Shown piece by piece: positions 38,443 through 50,333 of a stretch of 64,000 bases of DNA. The stretch comes from Platynereis dumerilii (taxonomy: Eukaryota > Annelida > Polychaeta > Phyllodocida > Nereididae): contig JAPTHN010000038.1 in assembly GCA_026936325.1 (NCBI GenBank), positions 4,024,452 through 4,088,451 of the forward strand. Reading direction: 5' to 3'. Position 1 is the stretch's first letter; each line of letters starts with the position of its first letter. Under the pieces are notes generated by a model. The model was given only the letters and a program-made list of their open reading frames with translations, had not been told where the DNA came from and made no database searches. The position numbers and the translations under genes were made by a program.

Positions 38443-40377
38443 TGATACTGTGTTTTTTACTGGGCCAATACAGCAGGGAAAAAAGTCAGTATCAGGAAGA
38501 AAAACCTTCGGGTCTCGGGAATATACTGGGGTCTCGGGGAGTATACTAGGGATGTACTGCACCTACCCATGATATAACCTCATAATACATTTGCAGTCAT
38601 CAGTTTAGATTATTCCCAGTGCTTCCATGTCATTACTGCTGGAAACAAAGTGATTTACTGTGCCAGGTGTGCCCCTAATGATTCATTAGATAATATTCTC
38701 ATTCTCTTCATAAACATTTTAATTTAGTGAGTAATTCAGAATTGATCTTTTCCATCTATTGTACACATTTGACATACAGTGCACACAAATAGAAAACAAA
38801 CAATTAAACACAGTCAGAAACAACTGAAACCATGAAAACAACCATTGCTATTGTTTTGCCATCAGTCACTTTTATAAACACAAATAAATTTATTTTCAAT
38901 CCTTCAATTTTACCACAGGTGCTAGGCTTCCACGGTTAATGTTTGTGTTTGCAACAGCAGATTAAGATAAAACAATCTAGGATTACACAACTATATCATG
39001 AAGGTCCTGCACTTTACAGAAAGTCATTTTTCTTTCTGATCTCATCAGAAACCCAAGGTAACCTTTGAGTGGGTTTTCTTGGATTTAAATGTAAGAACAT
39101 TGTTTTCTGTTTGAAGTTTTATTGGCTCTAATTTGATTATAATCTTTTTGCGTGGAATAGAAAAATTTTAATCCTGTGTTTATTGATTACCACAGTTGTG
39201 AATGAACACCGTTTTTGGCAACCTTAATATCCAAGATTTGCTGGAGTTTGTAGATGAATGCAAACTAATCCTCTTTACAGCAAATATGAGCAAGACAAGA
39301 GCCCTTAATATGAAAACTTTGTCATTTATGCATGAATCAAGAATCTGAGGCCATCATCTCAACCTTTTCAGCGAATCAGCGAATCAGCGAAGAGAATTTG
39401 GTCAGGTCAGTCTGAGGTTAAGTTGGGCTCCTGGTGAAGTGACGACTGAGCCACCTTGTTTAATATATAGTCCAACCATTTAGACATGAGCTTCTCTGTA
39501 CTGCAAAAGACATATGTAGCCAGGGGCCTGTGATTTTGCAAGTTTATTGATGTCATGCTGAGGCTGGTTGTGGATCAACCTTAATGAAAATATAAGGGCT
39601 AGTACTGAATCCAGTCACAAACAATTATTTTATATTTAATTATTTCAGTTTATGTTAGTGATCTTAAACTGTGAATTGCCAAACACAAGAATGTTCCACA
39701 GCCTCAGCACTTAGTCTACAGCTCTATATCGCTGCCAACATTCGATACGATATGTATCATCGATACACTTGATCGATACACGATTCGTACCATCGGTCCA
39801 CAAATTCGGGCCGATCCACATTTTAGAGAATCCGCTTCCCGAAAAACCGAATTTTTGGCCCGGAAAGTGGATCTCGCACTTGAGCGGACGTCAAGATGAC
39901 GATCTTCTCGAGTTCAGTTCAAGATTTTATGGATATTTTCTGTCAAATCTCGGCAATAAAATGGATGTTTCAGCTGAATATGGCATAATTGAACTGAACC
40001 GAAAGTGCTGCTTTGAAAACCGGTTCGGGAACCGGCCAAACTGTACCTGTACGACCGGTATTTATCGAACCGGCGTAGTTCCCTACTCAGCATGACATCA
40101 AGCTCCCGAAATGACAGAAAAATTGAAGGATACAAAGTTATTGGATTTATAATAAGTTGGACAGATAACTATTAAGGTCATATTTTCCCATGCATCTGAT
40201 GAGAAGAATATGCAGCAAACCATCATTGGAATTAGACAATTGCAAATCTGCGAAAAGCTCTTTTTGTGTTATTGATGTATACATAACACGAAGTCATAAA
40301 CCTTGATATCTGGGCCTATTATATTGAGATATGCTATAGCTAGAGCTGGCACCTCTAGAACAAGGCCAATCTAAGAC

Positions 40378-40485
40378 ATGTACTGTTGAAGGCATTGACC
40401 AATAAATGACTGAATATTTAATAAGACATCTATGTACTGTTGAAGGCATAGACCAAAGAATGACTGAATAGTGAATATGTCATGC
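40378..40485 (+). repeat. 54-bp direct repeat, two copies
   Basis: ATGTACTGTTGAAGGCAT starts at about 40378 and again at 40432, each followed by GACCAA and AATGACTGAATA. A simple local tandem duplication in the intron. Confidence 0.7.
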
Positions 40486-40793
40486 TTTACCTGTAATCCA
40501 CCTGTTCATGTATACTGTATAGCATGGTGACGTACTCAAGCACTTCTGAGCCTATGCTTATAACCTCTGCAGCAAGGAAACCAAGGACTAAGTCTGACCT
40601 TCTAAGGATTATGCTACCAGTTATTACTGATCAAAAATTCATGAAACAGTAGCATCTTGAAGAATAGAATTAATTTTCGTATTTCTTTTCTTGGATTTAT
40701 CTTAAAATTCCGATTGCTTAGGGATATTCAATTATTCATATATGAGGCAAGAATAATTCACATGGATTTCATATCTATTACCTACTAAAATGC

Positions 40794-40863
40794 AGAAAAT
40801 ACTGACTGCACAACCTCCTCATGAAAATAGAAAATATTCACTGCCAAACCTCCTCATGAAATA
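40794..40863 (+). repeat. 35-bp direct repeat next to the exon 1 splice donor
   Basis: AGAAAATACTGACTGCACAA at 40794 and AGAAAATATTCACTGCCAAA at 40829 each continue into CCTCCTCATGAAA. The second copy runs into the ATATTTAC that is the donor GTAAATAT on the minus strand, so the repeat lies only a few bases inside the intron. Confidence 0.65.
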
Positions 40864-40868
40864 TTTAC

Positions 40869-41190
40869 CTGTGAGTAAACTGAGTCGCCTCATGGCCGGG
40901 AAGGGGTCATTTCCCGAGCAGTCCAGAATGTCCAGACGGTAAGTCTCCCCTCGGATTTTGTAGACCTTCCTATGGAAATCTTCTATGGTCGGGGTGTACG
41001 TGTCGTCATACTTGTTGCTGAGGAACCTGCTCACTATGGAGGTCTTACCGACCTTCGCGGAGCCAAGGATAACTAGACGGAAGCAGTTCTTGCTGGGTGC
41101 TGCTTCTCCCTCTGTCAACAAGGGCATAGAACCCGGGCGCTCTGCATCTGAGGTCGTGAAAGACCTCTGAATCTTCTTGCCAGGCTTCAT
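40869..41190 (-). CDS. RASD1: RASD1/RASD2-like Ras GTPase, first coding exon
   Basis: The exon encodes residues 1-107 and the first base of codon 108. The G1 box GSAKVGKT (43-50) binds phosphate. TPTIEDF (66-72) is the effector/G2 segment, and LDILDCSGNDPFPAM contains the G3 box (90-94), with Asn where Ras has Gln61, as in RASD proteins (DTSGN). Ras Gly12 is Ala here. Residues 1-35 are a variable N-terminal extension. The start is placed at MKPGKKIQ because A lies at -3 (CCAGCATGA). An upstream in-frame Met at 41244 would add 18 residues and has less support. The exon ends CTCACAG/GTAAAT, phase 1, and fits each of the three last-exon copies. A run TTTATAAATATCTCTTAG just upstream could be a TATA-like element or the acceptor of a 5' non-coding exon. 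RASD proteins are membrane-attached monomeric GTPases that modulate heterotrimeric G-protein signalling. That role is inferred from the family. Confidence 0.9.
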
Positions 41191-42154
41191 GCTGGAGGCT
41201 AAGAGATATTTATAAATTCCAGATAGAATCGCATAAGGCTTCACATAAGGCCTCCTGTAACACCAGGTGATGTACTGTTAAAAGCACTGTTAGTCCATAC
41301 CGTGCAGATGAGGTATTGTCCATGCATGTCACGCAGACTGAATATCACAACATTTCATGCCCTGCATTGCCTGCAGACATCCTTCTATGAAGTCATGGCA
41401 TGTAATGAATGCAATCAATGTTATGCAGACGGAATACTACCAAGCATATTGTTAAAGCATTGCGCCCAGATGAATAAACAGCCATGCATTATATATATAT
41501 TTATGTTATCCAGCTGTTTGATGCTGTGCAGATGCAGTACTGGGGTGCATCTCAGTCTTGTCACATTGCTACCTCCAGTGTCATTTGGCTGGCTCGGTGT
41601 GTGTCCTCAGTGCTTGTTGATACCTAGAGGGCAGCACTGGGAGGGTGCTGGCCTGGATCTTGAGAGCCAAGTACTGGCAAGCAGCAAGCGCTGCATGTGT
41701 GCGATTAGGCAGGAAATGAGAAGCTAAGGGGGGCACCCGCTGGAGTTGCATCACTCGGGAGAAATTGGGATTCTCCTTGGCAACAGGTAGTTGCATCCTG
41801 ATGGACACGCTGGACAGAGTATCTGCAGATGATAAATAGATCGAAAGATAGGTCATATGCAGACATGATGATGCCCTTACAGCCGACGAATGAAAGTACT
41901 TACAGAAATGTACTGAAATTCCTTGTGAGGTCATATCCCCATCCATGCCATGGTATTCTCTTCGACTCATAAGCAATTTGTGAGTAGAGGTCATATCCAA
42001 TACCTTCAATGGTATCAAAACAAGTCGCCTCCTGAGTCATAGCACTCATCAATGAAGTCACAAGTTAGGCCTACACATTGACAAATTGACAGTTAATTTC
42101 AAGCACTATTGTCAGGTCATCGATGGCTTAAAACAGCTGAATTATAGGCCTAAG
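41191..42154. other. Upstream flank of the RASD-like gene
   Basis: This stretch should hold the promoter and any 5' non-coding exon. GCAGAC/GCAGAT words recur loosely between 41304 and 41470. I see no CpG-dense block, no convincing TATA box at a useful distance and no second gene. Confidence 0.4.
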
Positions 42155-42156
42155 TA

Positions 42157-43226
42157 GGGAGAACAGGGACACAGTGAATCAGCAATGTTTATTTCCTTAA
42201 TATCTCAAAACGCTTTTTATCAACATTCTCTATGTTAGGCTTAATTAAAAATTTAATGAGCCCCCCCTATACACCTATGGCATCAAAGTATTTGCAGAGC
42301 TTCAGCATTGTCTGTTGTAATCCTAAATTTAAAAAAAATTTGATTCACTGTGGTAACATACAGGGACACAGTGAATCAGCACCCGGGGCACAGTGAATCA
42401 GTGTTATAAATATATCACAATTTAGTGAAAAGACAATAAAATAAATAACTCGATAGTATCTTTGACCAAAGTTCATTTTGCCATTAAGATTTCCTGAGGT
42501 TTAACAGCCACTAACCAACTTATTACTCCAAAACAAAACAGATTGCCAAATCGACTAACAGAAGCCAAAAGGGTAAGGTCTATTTTTCTGCATATTTGAC
42601 AGTTGGGTATTTACACAGAGTATTTTATAGCTACTTATAAACTACAGCTAAAAGCTATTCATTATCCTTACCTGGGTTGAAGTGAATCACTGAATACAGT
42701 GATTCACTGTGCCCCCTGGCAACCCCGATTCACTGTGGCAAAAGTGATTAATTTAACTAAAATCTTTAAATATATTGATAATTGCAACCATGTACTTCAG
42801 AAATACCTATGCATTACTTTCATTGTATGTTCCTTTCACATATATTATGAGTACGCCATGCAGTTAATCCTTGCCCTATCAGCATGCCTTGGCGGTCCAA
42901 CGTCAGCCCAGCGTCAGTCCGATGTCAGTAGCATCGGACCAGCTTCGGGCCGACGTTGGACTGCCTAGGCATGCTGATAGGGTGATAACCTGCACTATAT
43001 TACAAAAGTTCATAATCCAAAATATCAAGATTTAGTGATCAAAATCATATTTTACCCCAGAGTTTCAGTGCAGCACGAGAAATTTTTGATATCATGCTTG
43101 AATAAGTATGCTGGACTAAATGGCCACCCTGAAAAAAGCACTTCTAGCAACTTACAGTTTCAGCGTCTAGAAGCTAATAGCCACTGAATCACTGTGTCCA
43201 GCAATTCACTGTGTCTCCATTTCCTC
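42157..43226. mobile_element. 1.07 kb TA-flanked element rich in CACAGTGAATCA words
   Basis: The left terminus is TA-GGGAGAACAGGGACACAGTG. The right terminus, reverse complemented, is TA-GAGGAAATGGAGACACAGTG. Inside, ACACAGTGAATC or its complement GATTCACTGTG recurs at both ends and near 42360-42400 and 42690-42740. There is no coding frame. A smaller palindromic element (42874-42982) has inserted into it. The TA flanks suggest a Tc1/mariner-like target preference, but no transposase is present to confirm the family. Confidence 0.65.
42874..42982. mobile_element. 109-bp palindromic MITE nested in the 42157 element
   Basis: CCCTATCAGCATGCC at the left is exactly inverted at the right (GGCATGCTGATAGGG). 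The palindrome continues through GGTCCAACGTC / GACGTTGGACTG and CAGTCCGATG / CATCGGACCAG to the centre. Almost the whole element can fold on itself. No target duplication is clear. Confidence 0.8.
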
Positions 43227-43594
43227 TACTCGTCCTTCCAAGACTGTAAAATCTGGTATATTCAGATGAACATGCGAAATAATTAGACTTTCCAGAAGTC
43301 CACGTCTTTGTCTCTTTGATTCAAGGACAATCAACCTTCATTAATTATTGACAAAGACTTAATGAGCAAGTAAATGGCCAAGTTGAGCATGTTAAGTCTT
43401 GATACACGTAATTTGACGTTAATCAATAGAATTGTCTATAGACTCTATATGGATAATGAGCATTGCTCCTGCAACATTACATGCAAATTCTAAATAATTG
43501 AAGAAATGGGAGATGGTTGATCTGTACCTTCAACAATCAACATGAATGTTTCAAGGAGAACTACAAGGAGATCAAGATTGTACATGAAGGCCTA

Positions 43595-46410
43595 CACTCT
43601 AAAGTCATGTGTTCTGAAACGGAACACAAAATAGAACACTATATCGTAACACTTTGAGAACGCAGTCATAGCGTTCCATTTAAGAACTGAACACTTCAGT
43701 TCCATAGTTAAACACTAGCGCTTTATACAACAGAACATGTGTGTTCCATAGTTAAACACTAGTGCTTTATTCAACAGAACATGTGTGTTCCATAGTTAAA
43801 CACTAGTGCTTTATTCAATAGAACATGTGTGTTCTATTACAGAACATACTGAATGCCGTCCAGCAGTGGAAACACTAGCATCCAAAGTGTGCATTTCAGA
43901 ACACTGCAAACACTATGGACGCTGAAACAGATTGAGAACACATATCTAGTGTTCCAATGTGTTCTAATGCAGCCATTAGAACACATGTGTTCCAGGATAC
44001 CTAAACACTTCAAAAATGAGAAATGACAGTTGATCATTTTCAACATCTATATTAACAAAACATTACATTATGTAATCAATTTGTGAAACTTGCATGCCTT
44101 AATCTTCAAATATTTTAAATTTCTGATATATTTCTCGGTAAACATTTTATAACCAATAGGCTTAGCCATTAAATTTGACTTGGTCCTCAATACAATGACA
44201 AAATATTGAAAATAGTCCCGAAAAGTTGAGTAAGACCTTGGATATAGCTTGTGGAAGATGCAGTAAAAAAAGTCATCCATATCCATTATGAGTTGATAGA
44301 TTTCACAAGTATCCAATATATTTTTGTCATATTTACTGGAGAAAATCAAGGAATTCACATAGTTTACATCCAATCCACGCCGTTCCACTTTGTTCTCGCC
44401 TGAAAACTTGCATCCAGAGCTTGGGCAAGACTGTGTCTTCGAGTTGGTGAATGCGACAATAATTCAAAATTACTGTTGTTTTTAATGAGCGGGAAAAGTG
44501 TTTGTTGATTATCATATCGAATAAGGTTGTTTTCGATATCAACCCCATTAAACACTGCCATCATGAGGCCTCCTGACGCTTCTATTGCCAAATATATATA
44601 GTGTCTGTCCATCATGATCCCCGACCTTGCTAATCAGACAAGGAGGCGTTTGTTGTTGTTGGGTCTTCAGTGCCTTTTCAAAGTGTTCATCAGCGACATC
44701 CTATAAAGTACAATAATTACTAATGACATTAAATTCATAGCATAAAAGTCACTGGCCAAACAGATTTTATTACTGGGTCAAGTACTGGTGTCAATGTGAC
44801 TATCCCTTGAAACCAATTAACCAAATTCTAAGCAACTAATATATCAATCATAGGCTATTTAAATGTATTATAAATTTTCATTCCAGCTTCATGAGCGGTG
44901 TTTCCGCCAAAGTGCAAGTAGATGTTTAGGCAGATTCCTTGCAATGATATTGATATTAAAGAAATCCATTTTATATAAAAACACCTTTGACAAACGATAA
45001 CCAGAAAAAAAGTTTTACCTTTTCGATTTGAATTATGAATTTGGTCTTTTCTGTGGACTTCCCTCATTGGAAATTGCCCTTATTATCCACATGCTTGATG
45101 CATGGGGTCCTGCAGCCAATAAATTGATTATTTCTTTTATTTAAAATTGTGCAACGAACCAATGGTGAGGAAAGGCTAGTGCAGGTTTGCATTCGGTGAA
45201 GCAAGACATATATTCATGACTTAGTTTGAACAGTAGGAAAATGAACCTTACATTCATAGATTGGCTATGCAAGTTACTGACATGTTTTACCACATAGTGC
45301 AACATTCAGGGCAATTTGAGGTTGGTAGCGTAACAGCTAATGACAAATATCTGACAGTTAAAGCAGACTGCAAATTCCACAATGATATGATACATGTATA
45401 CCTTTTGATTTGTTTTTTTGTTTTTTTGGACACTCATCCTCCGCCGATTCTTCCATTGCAGTAATAACATATTTCAGATGTTCTGCAGCCTTTGTCAATC
45501 TTTCATTTCCTCCATGTTAAAATTGAATTACCATAAAACCTGCAAGACAGACATAGTCACCATTACATTAAGTTGATATTTGTAAGATGAATATCAGAAT
45601 TTCAAGATGAAAACAAATAGTTTGTTAGTTTAATTGTTTATACTAGTGTTCTATATTTGAACACACGTGTTCTACAACCGGTAAAACACAAACTCACTCA
45701 CTCACTCTACAATCGGTAAATAAAATTCAAGAGCGGGCTTTTGTTTTTTGTTTTTCTATGCAACCAGTATCAACAGATCACCCTTAGCTACTCCATCCAC
45801 AATATATTATCAAAATAGATTGATTGCCCTTAGAAATTTGTTTTTTAAAACAAAATAAAACATCTCTTGACATTGTTGTTGTCATTTTGAAAATTTGATG
45901 AAAGAATCTAGCAACAGTTTTGGAATTCAGTACATTTTGTGCACAAACAGTTAAACAATGTGAAATGGACTTAAATCAGAATATTTTCCCAGCCACACAT
46001 TACCTGTAATTCAAATCCAGCACAGATGATGCAGCTCCTGTCTGTTCAGCAAAATGGCGTCTGCAGAAGTATTCCATTTGATGATGAAAGCACCAGAAGG
46101 GGGCACCAGTGTCTTGTACACTGATGTTCTGATTTAGCACACATAGCTATGTTTAATAAAGATCACCAAGTGTTCTGATTTAGCACACATGCGTTTAATA
46201 AAGATCACCCAGTGTTCTATCTGGCATACATAGTGTTACATGTGTTCCACATATGTCACAGTAGAACATTGCAGAACACACAAGTGTTCCAAACAGAACA
46301 CACAGTGCTCCAGCCAGACCACAAGTGTTCCAGCCAGACCACATAGTGTTCCAATTTGTGTTCATTACAGAACACGCTGGACGCGTCACAGTGTCCACTA
46401 CTTTAGAGTA
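43595..46410. mobile_element. 2.8 kb TA-flanked element with GAACAC/GTGTTC-rich ends
   Basis: The left end is TA-CACTCTAAAGT. The right end, reverse complemented, is TA-TACTCTAAAGT. Dozens of GAACAC, AGAACA and GTGTTC words crowd the first 400 and last 800 bases and are rare in the middle. The left cluster includes a 44-bp tandem repeat. The right cluster includes a 55-bp direct repeat (about 46128-46215, TGTTCTGATTTAGCACACAT). Such subterminal arrays are usual transposase-binding sites. The middle holds minus-strand frames of 70-107 codons (44068-44388, 44364-44615, 44855-45067) that overlap in different frames. I recognise no family in them, so a decayed transposase is only a guess. Confidence 0.65.
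43690..43840 (+). repeat. 44-bp tandem repeat, about three copies
   Basis: AGAACATGTGTGTTCCATAG recurs at 43732, 43776 and, with a changed end, 43820. Between the copies is TTAAACACTAGTGCTTTATTC. The period is exactly 44 bases and the copies are almost identical. It forms the left subterminal array of the surrounding element. Confidence 0.85.
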
Positions 46411-46412
46411 TA

Positions 46413-48714
46413 TATACACTGTATGTACATAACTGCAGTCTTTCATTGCAGAAAAAAAGAGGCTCAATTTCAAATTGCCAACAAATAAAAAATTTCAGCG
46501 ATTTGAAGCAAAAGCCAAAAGTCATGTTTCAAACTAAACTGCACGACTATCAGTGTCATACATCTACATTCTACAATGTAGCTATGTTTACAGAATCCAA
46601 TTTATATTCATCTCAAGATGAATCAATGATTTTGACTGTTTACTGTAAGCTGGAATGGCTCACTAAATATGTCCAACATAAAAGAAGATCAAGCAATTTA
46701 CATATTACAAATTGCCTCATCATCCTGCATGTTTACAGAAACTTCCTGCAATCAAACAAACATGAGCATCATTTCTAACCACAAAAAGAAGAAAGGTTTT
46801 CTTCCATTCGCAGTGCGCACTAAACTGTATACGTCATACGGAATCTCTCGAATGAATCACATCAGGGACTGCGACGAAAATAGTTTATCCTTGTTTGGCA
46901 TGTTATATCTATATACAGTACCCAGTGACAATTGCAATTGATGGCACATTATTTGCATTTTGTCTACAGGATGCAAAGATTGTATCTGCTTGAAAAAAAA
47001 GGATTAGCATTCATTGGGATTTGTCTGTATATCTTGTTTTTATGGAGCCAATATCCTGTAAATGTTGTCAAATTCTGATTGTGCAGTGAGGAATTAGGAG
47101 TCATATACCATACCAGTTTTTTTTTTGGTGCTATTGCTTGGTGATGCATGCATCCATGTTTTAATGATGGTTCAATTATTCATTGCACATTTATGATGCA
47201 TATGATAATGGCATAATTATATCAATTTAGTTTTTGGGTACTTTTTCATACATTATTATGACACACCATCAAAACTTGGTATATCTCACAATCCCTCACT
47301 GTACATTCAGAATTGGACCAAATTTACAGGATATTGACTGCATGGCACACGTATCATAATGTATGAATGGCATGAAAATCATCTAATTCGTTTTGGAGAT
47401 ATCACAATAAAAGCATAGTTGCAAAAAACCAATAGCACAAGCTCCAAAATAATTACTTATGTCCATAGATTCATTTGTTCTTGTGAGATTATAAAAATTC
47501 AGTTGATGTAGTGAGACTCATGAGATTCCCCTCCAAGCATGGGAACATGCAACCCAGCTTTGTGGGTGGGACTGAGACTTGCCATACACAGATAATGTAA
47601 TTTGCTGTCACATTACTTGGTCCCTCCCAGCTTAACACAACATTCATCTGGCATTAATCTGACATATTGACATCCGAAAAAGTCGTCATACCGCAGCGAC
47701 AACAATTATTATGATATACTTGCAATCGCCTTGTCCATATAGTCAAATAGAAAAAATATTGAAAGGGAAACACAAACAAGTTCATTCCAGCCTGCAAGTC
47801 TGCTGGAAGGTGTGATTCAGATTTATACGAGATTTCAGCTTGTAATAGCATAAAGCCATAGCAATGCCAATTAAATATTTTTGATTATTGGGGAGTTCCT
47901 TCTGAACTTCTCTATGTTTTCGGTTGGGAGCATTTTCAGCTAATCATGAAACGTATGACAAGGCAAGGAAGAGAAAGCAGCACTTTTGGAATTGGGCTTT
48001 TTGGCAATGAACCCAGATTGTGCTAACTGGAAGTATTGTATACTCACCTTTAGGTCTTGTTTGCCATTTTTAATTTTCATTTTAAGGCTTTCTTTTCAAC
48101 TGTTGCAATCAAAATTTTTTTTTTGGAATCCACAAATGATGCACTTGATAGGGGGTAAAGAATTTCATTGTCATATCATAATATATGATATAATCATGTG
48201 GTACACCAGAAAAATCATTTCATTCAGCCACCATTTACCTCACAATCACGTGCTCTCCTTTTTTGTGCCACAATAAATTAAAGGTAGCCTTCAAAGCAAT
48301 AAACCATGCAACTGTCAAAATCCCACTTTCTCAATGGATTTTTAATGGCAACGTAAATTGCTTAAAAGCTTTTTGTCACTGTTCTCTTCTTGAATTACAC
48401 AACGCATTGATTCATAATTTCTTTTGTCAACATCACTGAATTATGTATACCTACAATACAAATGAAAAGTCTAAACTTTAAATCTATGTGCTGTATGCCT
48501 GCCATTTATTGTTTGCCATTCTTTTCATGATGGTTTCAACAGAGCTAAAATATAGATCATGAAAATAGCCTCACTGCTGTCTCATCCTCTGCATTTACCA
48601 TACTTGTCTCATTGGTACGGAATCCCAGTTGTTTTCCATGCTATTGCGTCATGTGAGGACTCAGTGTCACAGTTGACTTCCCTATTCCTATGTATTGCCA
48701 TTCAGTGTATACTG
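46413..48714. other. Non-coding stretch, nothing recognised
   Basis: AT-rich sequence with scattered short frames of no protein-like character. I see no repeat shared with the rest of the window, no RNA gene and no exon. Confidence 0.5.
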
Positions 48715-48716
48715 TA

Positions 48717-49723
48717 GGGGAGAGCAGGGCACAGTGAGACGGCAGGCACAGTGAGGCATGCACAGTGAGACAAAGCTCGTAGCATCTAGCTGGTACTGTT
48801 TACAGATCAACCCTCTTTTGTACAGAACAAAAAGTAAGTAAGTGAGAGACTGTCCTATATCCTGAATGCCTGCACACTAGTACACAGCATATCGAGACTG
48901 GAATTTCAATATTTTGGTTTTTAGCCAGTAAAAGTAAATAATTTTGCCAAATGACTTTTTGTAATAAATCCCAAGAAAAATTGTATAATGCAAATCAATT
49001 GCCAGGGATTCAAATTATTTGTCTTAGTTTAGTGAGATGATGAACCACAATACAGGCATCCGGTCAGCAGGATTCAAAAAATTTTATAAAGAGAGCTGCC
49101 TTGGGCACATCGAGACAGTTTGAGGCGGGGCACAGTGAGACATCACAATATACACTTGAAATGACCTGAATGTAATGAAAAGCTCACAATACACTATTAA
49201 AAACAAAATGCCTGCTATAAACTACTGATTTTGGTGAGTCATAGCCAAAGGGAAGCTTACGAAAGAATTTTGATTAGTACGTAACGGGTGCGGCAGGTTA
49301 AATAAGTCGTGCATGTGTCCTGTGTGATGAAGTTTCGAAACATGCTCAAAAAAGGAACTAAAAAATCACTTAGTCAGCTGCTTTGATAAGAGTATCGAAG
49401 TTTCTGTAGCAACAATTGATGGAACAATTCCACGGGTCCTGAGGATCGGCGGTTATGGCAGCAGATGCCCTGTCTCACTGTGCCCGCCTGCTGTCTCACA
49501 GTGAGACACTTAACGAGCATGGACGTAATTCAAAATTTCTCCAAACCTGTAAAAGGTAGGTACCTGAAACTACTGGACAATATACCCAATGTCATTATCT
49601 ATATTGTGGACCTGATCTCATTTAACTCATTACTGCCAACATTTTGGAACACTTACAGTGAATCAGAAACCAGGAGCACAGTGAGAAGTGTTATAAATAC
49701 AACACTCTTGTCCCCATTCCCCC
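48717..49723. mobile_element. 1.0 kb TA-flanked element rich in CACAGTGAGA words
   Basis: The left terminus is TA-GGGGAGAGCAGGGCACAGTG. The right terminus, reverse complemented, is TA-GGGGGAATGGGGACAAGAG. The word GGGCACAGTGAGAC or its complement recurs at 48735-48770, 49130-49145 and 49470-49510. Near 49660 it becomes CAGTGAATCAG, which links it to the element at 42157. There is no coding capacity. It is a relative of the 42157 element, not a close copy. Confidence 0.6.
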
Positions 49724-49725
49724 TA

Positions 49726-50333
49726 TACATTCTTAAAGTCTCTTTTCGTTTTATTGCTTGCATATTTATTATCCTTTTTAAGCACATAGGTGATGATCAT
49801 TTGATGAGGAAAAAGTTTTCTTGCTTGCCATGGGGATAGATTTACAACCAGTCGACGACCTCCCGTTTAATTTGACCATTGACCTTTCGTGACCTATTTT
49901 CAGTGAAGTGACATGGCTCAAAGGCATTCCCTATCAGCCTGGCTCTGCTGTCTTGCAAGAGACTTCCTTTTAAGTCCACATGATGAGGCTTTTAATGCAG
50001 GAGGACCACGATGGCTGGCCAATTTTTAGAGGCAGCCTGCAAGCCTCCAAGCCCATAAAGCTGAGATGCAGAAACATAGGCCAAGAAGGTGCCTGCCCTG
50101 TTGCCAAGCATCTGTGTTAATATATTAGGCAATTGTATTGCACATTCATTTAAATTACTATTTTTAAATCGCAGTATGAAACTCTAAATGGCATGAATAT
50201 GAGCAGCCCAACCTGAATATTTGTAACGGCTCTTTTCTTGTTTGTGTTTTATTATTATTATTTATTATTATCATAGAATTTTAGCACCCCAATATATAAA
50301 ATACTCAGCGGGGCCTACAAATATACAAGTAAA
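49726..50333. other. Non-coding stretch, nothing recognised
   Basis: Contains a TTATTATTATTTATTATTAT simple run near 50250 and otherwise no feature I can support. Confidence 0.5.

Larger units (their letters stand above)
37646..40868. other. First intron of the RASD-like gene upstream of unit C
   Basis: This is single-copy intron sequence with no exon recognised. Contents are a probable partial CACAGTGAAT-type element (38095-38442), a locally GC-richer patch with CGATAC and ACCGG words (39730-40090), a 54-bp direct repeat in two copies (40378-40485), and a 35-bp direct repeat (40794-40863) ending at the splice donor. AGCGAATC is repeated three times near 39370-39395. Confidence 0.5.

Noticed and set aside
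41196-41215. TTTATAAAT just upstream of the RASD-like start as a TATA box
   Set aside because: It is only about 15-25 bases from the ATG, too close for a normal promoter with a 5' UTR. It may be part of an acceptor instead.
43690-43840. The 44-bp repeat as a CRISPR array
   Set aside because: There are no unique spacers. The whole 44-bp period repeats, and the setting is an animal transposon end.
38095-49723. CACAGTG words as RAG recombination signal heptamers
   Set aside because: They occur inside as well as at element ends, the flanks are TA and not a 5-bp duplication, and no nonamer at a 12- or 23-base spacing is seen.
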